NCBI GenBank assembly: GCA_021201905.1
Contig: JAJQEA010000194.1
Span: 1 to 43,957 of the forward strand
Direction of reading: 5' to 3'
DNA: 43,957 nucleotides
DNA from: Clostridia bacterium
GTDB lineage: Bacteria; Bacillota; Clostridia; Lachnospirales; Lachnospiraceae
The notes under the pieces were generated by a model. The model did not search any database. It had not been told where the DNA came from and saw only the letters and a list, made by a program, of their open reading frames with translations. A program made the translations under genes and the position numbers. Positions 39,034 through 43,957 of the stretch are shown piece after piece; position 1 is the stretch's first letter; each line of letters starts with the position of its first letter.

Positions 39034-40229
39034 TCCACAGGCCTCCCTTCCCGCCGGGACAGGATGCCGTTCCACCTGGCCAGTACGTCCTTCTTTTCCC
39101 TGGAAAGCTCCTCTAGGTCCATCTCAATCAACGGCAGCCGGCCAATGGGAGAAAGTCCCGGAAGCGGCGGCACATCGCTTCTCACAGAACGGCGGTTTAA
39201 GTCAGACACCAGAATCCTCTGGGTGTCCCTGCTCACCGTAAAATCCAGAAACTGTCTGGCAGCGTCAGGATTCCTACATCCCTTTACAATGGCCGTACCG
39301 TCCGGCAGGGCCGTGGTCCCCTCCTGGGGATAGATATAATCCACGTCAGCCCCCTCTGACAACAGGGCCTGGGCGGACTCCTCCATGGTGACTCCAAGGG
39401 AATACCGCCCATCCAGGATACCGGTATTTACCTCCTGCATGCTGTTCAGGGTGCCGTATTCCAGATTTTCCATAAACTGTGCCAGGTAATCCCCCTTTTT
39501 CTCCCATGTATGGACAGCCGTCACAAGGGCAGCCGAATACACATCGGACCTGCGAGGGTCCACAAAGGCAATCCTTCCCTTCCACCTGGGCTCCAGAAGG
39601 CTGTTCCATCCCACCGGCAGTTCGCGGTAGGTCACCACATTTGTATTGTACATGATGACCAGGGGCAGGGCGGAGAAGCTGGTCCACCGGTGATCCTCAC
39701 ATTGGAAGCTCTCTGTTATAAAGGCTGCTTCCGGACTTTTATATACCTGCCAATGTTCCTTAGACTGTTCCAGTGTCTCTATGCCCACGCCGAACACCAC
39801 ATCCCAATCCGGCCTTTCCTCATCCGCCTCCAGCCTGCCCGTCATTTCCTCGGAGGACCCCCGCTCCACCTTCACCATCAGATTGGTGCGCTCCTCAAAT
39901 TCCTTGATGATGGGTTCGTATATCTCTTCCTCCTGGGCCGTATAGAGAACCAGGTCCGGCACAGAAGGCATGGGAGCCGTCTCCGGCCCTGACTGGCAGG
40001 AAGAAAGAACTGCCGTGCAGAAAAGGCACAGGATGGAGCATGTGAAATTTCGTTTTCCTGCGGCAGACCTGCCTGGGCGGGCGGCAGGCGCTTTTATGCC
40101 CTTCGCAGTTGCTTTTGTACCCCAGGCAACCGCTTTTATGCCCCTCACAGCCTCCTTCATATCCCTCACATCTGCCTTCATCCCCATGACATTCTCTTTC
40201 CTCTTCATGTCCGTTCCTCCCCCTGGCAT
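39030..40229 (-). CDS. Extracellular solute-binding lipoprotein (Fe3+/HptA-like family 1 SBP)
   Basis: LCLFCTAVLSSCQSGPETAPMPSVPDLVLYTAQEEEIYEPIIKEFEERTNLMVKVERGSSEEMTGRLEADEERPDWDVVFG; lipobox LSSC. Confidence 0.85.
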   Translation of the reverse strand: MPGGGTDMKRKENVMGMKADVRDMKEAVRGIKAVAWGTKATAKGIKAPAARPGRSAAGKRNFTCSILCLFCTAVLSSCQSGPETAPMPSVPDLVLYTAQEEEIYEPIIKEFEERTNLMVKVERGSSEEMTGRLEADEERPDWDVVFGVGIETLEQSKEHWQVYKSPEAAFITESFQCEDHRWTSFSALPLVIMYNTNVVTYRELPVGWNSLLEPRWKGRIAFVDPRRSDVYSAALVTAVHTWEKKGDYLAQFMENLEYGTLNSMQEVNTGILDGRYSLGVTMEESAQALLSEGADVDYIYPQEGTTALPDGTAIVKGCRNPDAARQFLDFTVSRDTQRILVSDLNRRSVRSDVPPLPGLSPIGRLPLIEMDLEELSREKKDVLARWNGILSRREGRPVE

Positions 40230-40376
40230 TGGCGCCTCAATGCCAATCAGTCCCGTTTGCTACATTATACCAGAGAAAAAACCATTTTTCCATTGACGAT
40301 GCCATTGAAATCATTCCCTCCCCGTGTTACCCTTAAGACAGAACACTGGAATTATCGTTAAAGGGAGGCAAACAAT

Positions 40377-41231
40377 ATGGGGGTTCAAATCATTGAACAA
40401 TTTATCTGCTCCAAATATCCGGACCAGCAGGCGTGCGAGGACGGCCTTTTTATCAGCAGTGACTTTATCGCTGTCATAGACGGTGTCACCAGCAAGGGAG
40501 AGCTTACATGGCCGGAGCCGTCAGAGGGCGGAGCCGGTTTTCGTCCTCCTATGACTAGCGGGCGCTATGCCAGGGAAATACTGGCACAGGCTCTTAAAAC
40601 CTTGGATCCCGGCATTGACGCCGCCTCTGCAATGGAATATTTAAACCAGGCCCTGGCAACAGCCGCAGCCGGCCGCCTCGAATTTCTGAGGGACCACCCT
40701 GAGGAACGGCTCCAGGCCGTAGTTATCCTGTATAGCTGTCAGAAAAAGGAGGTGTGGGCCTTTGGGGACTGTCAATGCCTTATAGGAGATACCCTTCACT
40801 CCCACAGCAAGGAAATTGACGGCCTCATGGCAGAAATCCGCTGCCTCTATAACCAGGCGGAACTGATTTTAGGAAAATCCGAGGATGAGTTAGCCCGCCA
40901 TGACCCGGGCCGGGCCTGCATCCTTCCTCTGATGCGCCGTCAGTTCCTGCTGGCCAACCAGGACCGGCCCTATGGTTATGATGTGCTTGACGGTTTTGCC
41001 ATCCAGCCTCACCATGTATCCATCTATCCGGTGCCGCCCCAAACCCAGGTCGTGCTGGCCAGCGACGGCTACCCCGTATTAAAGGACACCCTGGCTGAAA
41101 GCGAGAAGGTCCTGGATGAGCTGCTGCAAAAAGACCCTCAGTGCCTCCGGGAAAACAGGGGAACAAAAGGGCTTGTAAAAGGAAACCGGAGTTTTGATGA
41201 CCGGACCTATGTGCGGTTTGTGGTTTTGTAA
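40377..41231 (+). CDS. PP2C-like phosphatase-domain protein
   Basis: DQQACEDGLFISSDFIAVIDGVTSKG...VWAFGDCQCLIGD...QVVLASDGYPVL pattern of PP2C-like proteins. Confidence 0.65.
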   Translation: MGVQIIEQFICSKYPDQQACEDGLFISSDFIAVIDGVTSKGELTWPEPSEGGAGFRPPMTSGRYAREILAQALKTLDPGIDAASAMEYLNQALATAAAGRLEFLRDHPEERLQAVVILYSCQKKEVWAFGDCQCLIGDTLHSHSKEIDGLMAEIRCLYNQAELILGKSEDELARHDPGRACILPLMRRQFLLANQDRPYGYDVLDGFAIQPHHVSIYPVPPQTQVVLASDGYPVLKDTLAESEKVLDELLQKDPQCLRENRGTKGLVKGNRSFDDRTYVRFVVL

Positions 41232-41298
41232 CCAGCTCCTGATATATGCCTGAGGGCGCCCCCTGTCTGAACAGAGAGCGCCCTTATGGTTTCTATCC

Positions 41299-42432
41299 TT
41301 ATTCACCTACATAAAAATCTTTAATCTCATATTCCTTCAGAGCTTCCTCATCCGGTTCAAATCCAAGTCCCGGTTTCTGCGGAACATGCATGTAGCCGTC
41401 CTTGTCAACCAAGACTCTGTCCTCTTCCTTAAGGATGTAATCCCTCCGGTCAACCGTCCATACAGGCGGATCAAAGGGGTATTCCAGATACTCTGCGTCA
41501 CTGACGGCACAGGCCATATGAAGGTTAGCCAGAAGGCCAACGCCGTTAGACCAGGTGTGAGGACAGAACACAGCTCCCTTGGACTGCACATAGTCGGCAA
41601 TCTTCTTGGTGCGTGTAAAGCCTCCGCACAGCACTGTATCAGGCTGATATACATCATAGCTTCCCTTATCCGCCAAATCTCTGAAATCATGCCACCTGCG
41701 GTTCATTTCTCCGCCTGCAATCCGGATATCCGTCATCTCCCTTAAGCGGGCCAGATTGTCGTAATCTGCATGGTGAAGGGGCTCCTCCAGCCAGTATACT
41801 CCCAGCTTCTCCAGTTCCCTGGCCACCTTCACCGCCTTCTTCAAATCCCAGATACGCTCCACATCCCACGGCATTTTCCACGCCTGGTTGCCGTCCACCA
41901 TTATCTCCATCTTATCGCCAATGGCCTTGCGCACAGCCTCGATGACCTTGATATCTTCCCTTACATCCTCATGATGGAAACGGATTTTCATTGCCTTAAA
42001 TCCCATCTCCACATATTCCTTGGCCTTTTCAGCCCTTTCCTCTGCCGGAATCCTGGCCCCGCAGGAGCAGTATGCCTTTATCTTATCCTGCTTCCCGCCC
42101 AGAAGCTTATATATGGGCTGTCCGCATTTCTTTCCGATGATATCCCAGAGAGCAATGTCTAAAGGCCAGCACCTTCCGTAATGGAAGTCAATATTGTCAA
42201 TGACCTTGTTATGGTTTTCCATCTCAAACGGGTCCTTGCCGATAAAGAATTTCTCATGGCCCGCAAAGCCTGTCATCAGATCGCCGGATCCGATTCCCGT
42301 GATTCCCTCATCTGTGTATACATAAACAATGGTGGACGCGAATTTCACACGGGGGTTGGGATCCCATGATGCCAGGAATGGCGGGTCCAATGGCTTTGCA
42401 TACTGTTTGATTTCAATACCTGTGATTTTCAT
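41299..42432 (-). CDS. Mandelate racemase/muconate lactonizing (enolase superfamily) sugar-acid dehydratase-like
   Basis: MKITGIEIKQYAKPLDPPF...ALWDIIGKKCGQPIYKLLGG...MVDGNQAWKMPWDVERIWD...YWLEEPLHHADYDNLARL...AGGEMNRRW. Confidence 0.9.
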   Translation of the reverse strand: MKITGIEIKQYAKPLDPPFLASWDPNPRVKFASTIVYVYTDEGITGIGSGDLMTGFAGHEKFFIGKDPFEMENHNKVIDNIDFHYGRCWPLDIALWDIIGKKCGQPIYKLLGGKQDKIKAYCSCGARIPAEERAEKAKEYVEMGFKAMKIRFHHEDVREDIKVIEAVRKAIGDKMEIMVDGNQAWKMPWDVERIWDLKKAVKVARELEKLGVYWLEEPLHHADYDNLARLREMTDIRIAGGEMNRRWHDFRDLADKGSYDVYQPDTVLCGGFTRTKKIADYVQSKGAVFCPHTWSNGVGLLANLHMACAVSDAEYLEYPFDPPVWTVDRRDYILKEEDRVLVDKDGYMHVPQKPGLGFEPDEEALKEYEIKDFYVGE

Positions 42433-42505
42433 AAAATACCTCCATACTTATATTTAATTTTAATTAATTTCCATTTTCAGTTGAAAGGTTCCCCTGTTCA
42501 TTCAC

Positions 42506-43807
42506 TTAACCCTTAGCAGGGATTTTCCTGATACTCTTAATAAGGATGACCGCCACCGCAGCGCCTACGATACATGTTCCGATGCCGTACAGGAACATGG
42601 AACGGTACCCCTGTACTCCCTGGTCAATCCAGCGCCCAATCATGGTATACAAAAACACGTCCGGAAGATAACCAATGCAGGACGCCATACCGGAAACCGC
42701 GCCTGTGACAGAACGGTCAATCTGCGCCTCGTCAATAACTGCAAAGTAAATCCCCCTCACCGCATACACGGTAACGTTTAACAGGATGAAATCAAAAACG
42801 CAGAGCATGGCCAGTGAAGGCTGCTGTGGCGTAAGCAGGAACACAATCAGAAATGCGATAATGGCCGTATACCCCAACAGAACCGTCTTTATCCTGGAAC
42901 CAATCTTATCAGCCAGGAAACCGCCTGTGATCCCTCCTGCAAACTGTATGATGTAACGGATACCTCCAATCTGGACACTGAAATTCTTGAACATGCCGTA
43001 TACGGATACCATGTAAGGCGGCAGGAAGCTGAGGATTGCATAGATGGAATAGGCTGTAAAAATAATCAGACATATCATCCACATCTTCGGCATCAGGAGT
43101 ACGCTCTTAATCTGCTGCACCAGGCTTGTACCGCTTGCCACATCTTCCTTTTTATCCTTAATCAGGAACCAAAGGGCAATACCGACTATAATGGCCAAAA
43201 GGGCATAGGAGCGAATCACCCAGCTCAATCCGAACTTTCCGCCTCCCAGGCTGTTAAAAAGACTCAGAAGCACAAACACTGCCGTGGCCGACACAACGCC
43301 TCTTCCGCCCTCCAGGATACCGAACAGGCGGCCCTGTTCATTGCTGTCCCCCAGACACCGCACTGCCTTGATAAGGGCCGACCAATATGTAAGTACGGTG
43401 GTTACGCCAAAGGCAGCGAATATCAGTCTCATGGTGCCATAGCTTGGGAAGGTGGAGAACAGAAGCCCCACCAGGCCCGTGGATATGAAGGAGATGGTCA
43501 GCAGCTTCCTTGGGGATACGCGGTCCGCAATCCACCCGCCGAAGAAATAGCATATCATGGAAATGGTTGCATAGGATGTGGACAGCGCTCCGAACTCCTC
43601 ATTGCTTAAATTAAGGGCCTCCACCAGAGGAATGTAAAATGTATTCCGGATATAGGGAAGCTGGAAAATGACACCTGTACCGCAGCAGAGCACCAGCAGG
43701 GATGTCCACTTCTTCACATCAAATTTTTTATTACTGTTCACTATAAAACCCCCTTTGTACAGTCTTTTCTTGATTTTTGTTGATACGCGTCTCAACTTGT
43801 CTCTCAT
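42506..43807 (-). CDS. MFS transporter
   Basis: 12-TM-like ORF: TSLLVLCCGTGVIFQLPYIRNTFYIPLVEALNLSNEEFGALSTSYATISMICYFFGGWIADRVSPRKLLTISF. Confidence 0.92.
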   Translation of the reverse strand: MRDKLRRVSTKIKKRLYKGGFIVNSNKKFDVKKWTSLLVLCCGTGVIFQLPYIRNTFYIPLVEALNLSNEEFGALSTSYATISMICYFFGGWIADRVSPRKLLTISFISTGLVGLLFSTFPSYGTMRLIFAAFGVTTVLTYWSALIKAVRCLGDSNEQGRLFGILEGGRGVVSATAVFVLLSLFNSLGGGKFGLSWVIRSYALLAIIVGIALWFLIKDKKEDVASGTSLVQQIKSVLLMPKMWMICLIIFTAYSIYAILSFLPPYMVSVYGMFKNFSVQIGGIRYIIQFAGGITGGFLADKIGSRIKTVLLGYTAIIAFLIVFLLTPQQPSLAMLCVFDFILLNVTVYAVRGIYFAVIDEAQIDRSVTGAVSGMASCIGYLPDVFLYTMIGRWIDQGVQGYRSMFLYGIGTCIVGAAVAVILIKSIRKIPAKG

Positions 43808-43957
43808 TATACCGTATAAAAATCAAACTGCCGTCTTCTTGTTCAAAAGACAACAGTTTGGTTACAGCTTTGATACAATCCGTCTGAATATTCTTGTCAT
43901 CAGAGTAAATATAGTATGGAATTTCTTTTGATAACACAAGATATAGTGTGTAGAGTT

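Noticed and set aside
43731-43937. 68-aa minus-strand ORF at the right edge (MLSKEIPYYIYSDDKNIQTDCIKAVTKLLSF...)
   Set aside because: Overlaps the MFS start in another frame, has no recognised domain; not called.
1-43957. CRISPR arrays, rRNA and tRNA genes
   Set aside because: No regularly spaced direct repeats of CRISPR type and no recognisable tRNA/rRNA sequence found by eye.

Overview
Low-to-moderate GC chromosomal window from a Clostridia/Lachnospiraceae-like Firmicute (taxonomy inferred from gene content only). The right half is mostly core: a type II fatty-acid operon on the minus strand (fabH-acpP-fabK-fabD-fabG-fabF-accB-fabZ-accC-fused accDA-NPD/FabK-like), a divergent AbrB-type regulator, rsmI, a TrmN6-like methyltransferase, a PSP1/RicT protein, holB, an SBP/histidine kinase/AraC-type response regulator trio whose kinase is frameshifted, a PP2C-like protein, an enolase-superfamily dehydratase and an MFS transporter. 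The left 17 kb is accessory. Gene families spmA (17057-17689) and spmB (582-1130), normally adjacent, lie about 16 kb apart on the same strand. Between them are a giant Cna_B-type surface protein, an unknown 169-aa protein, a tyrosine recombinase, cysK, a GH25 lysozyme, degraded mobile-element/toxin/cobalamin gene remnants and an NB-ARC/TPR (STAND) NTPase. The main find is a candidate invertible promoter at 8183-8458. Perfect 28-bp inverted repeats flank a 220-bp segment with a promoter-like ATGGCA-18-TATAAT. It lies directly downstream of the tyrosine recombinase gene, whose last codons and stop are inside one repeat, and directly upstream of the 169-aa ORF and the adhesin. As sequenced the promoter points away from the adhesin (predicted OFF). 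The adhesin also has a frameshift at a G6 tract that puts its LPKTG anchor out of frame, suggesting a second possible switch, a decayed gene or a sequencing error.
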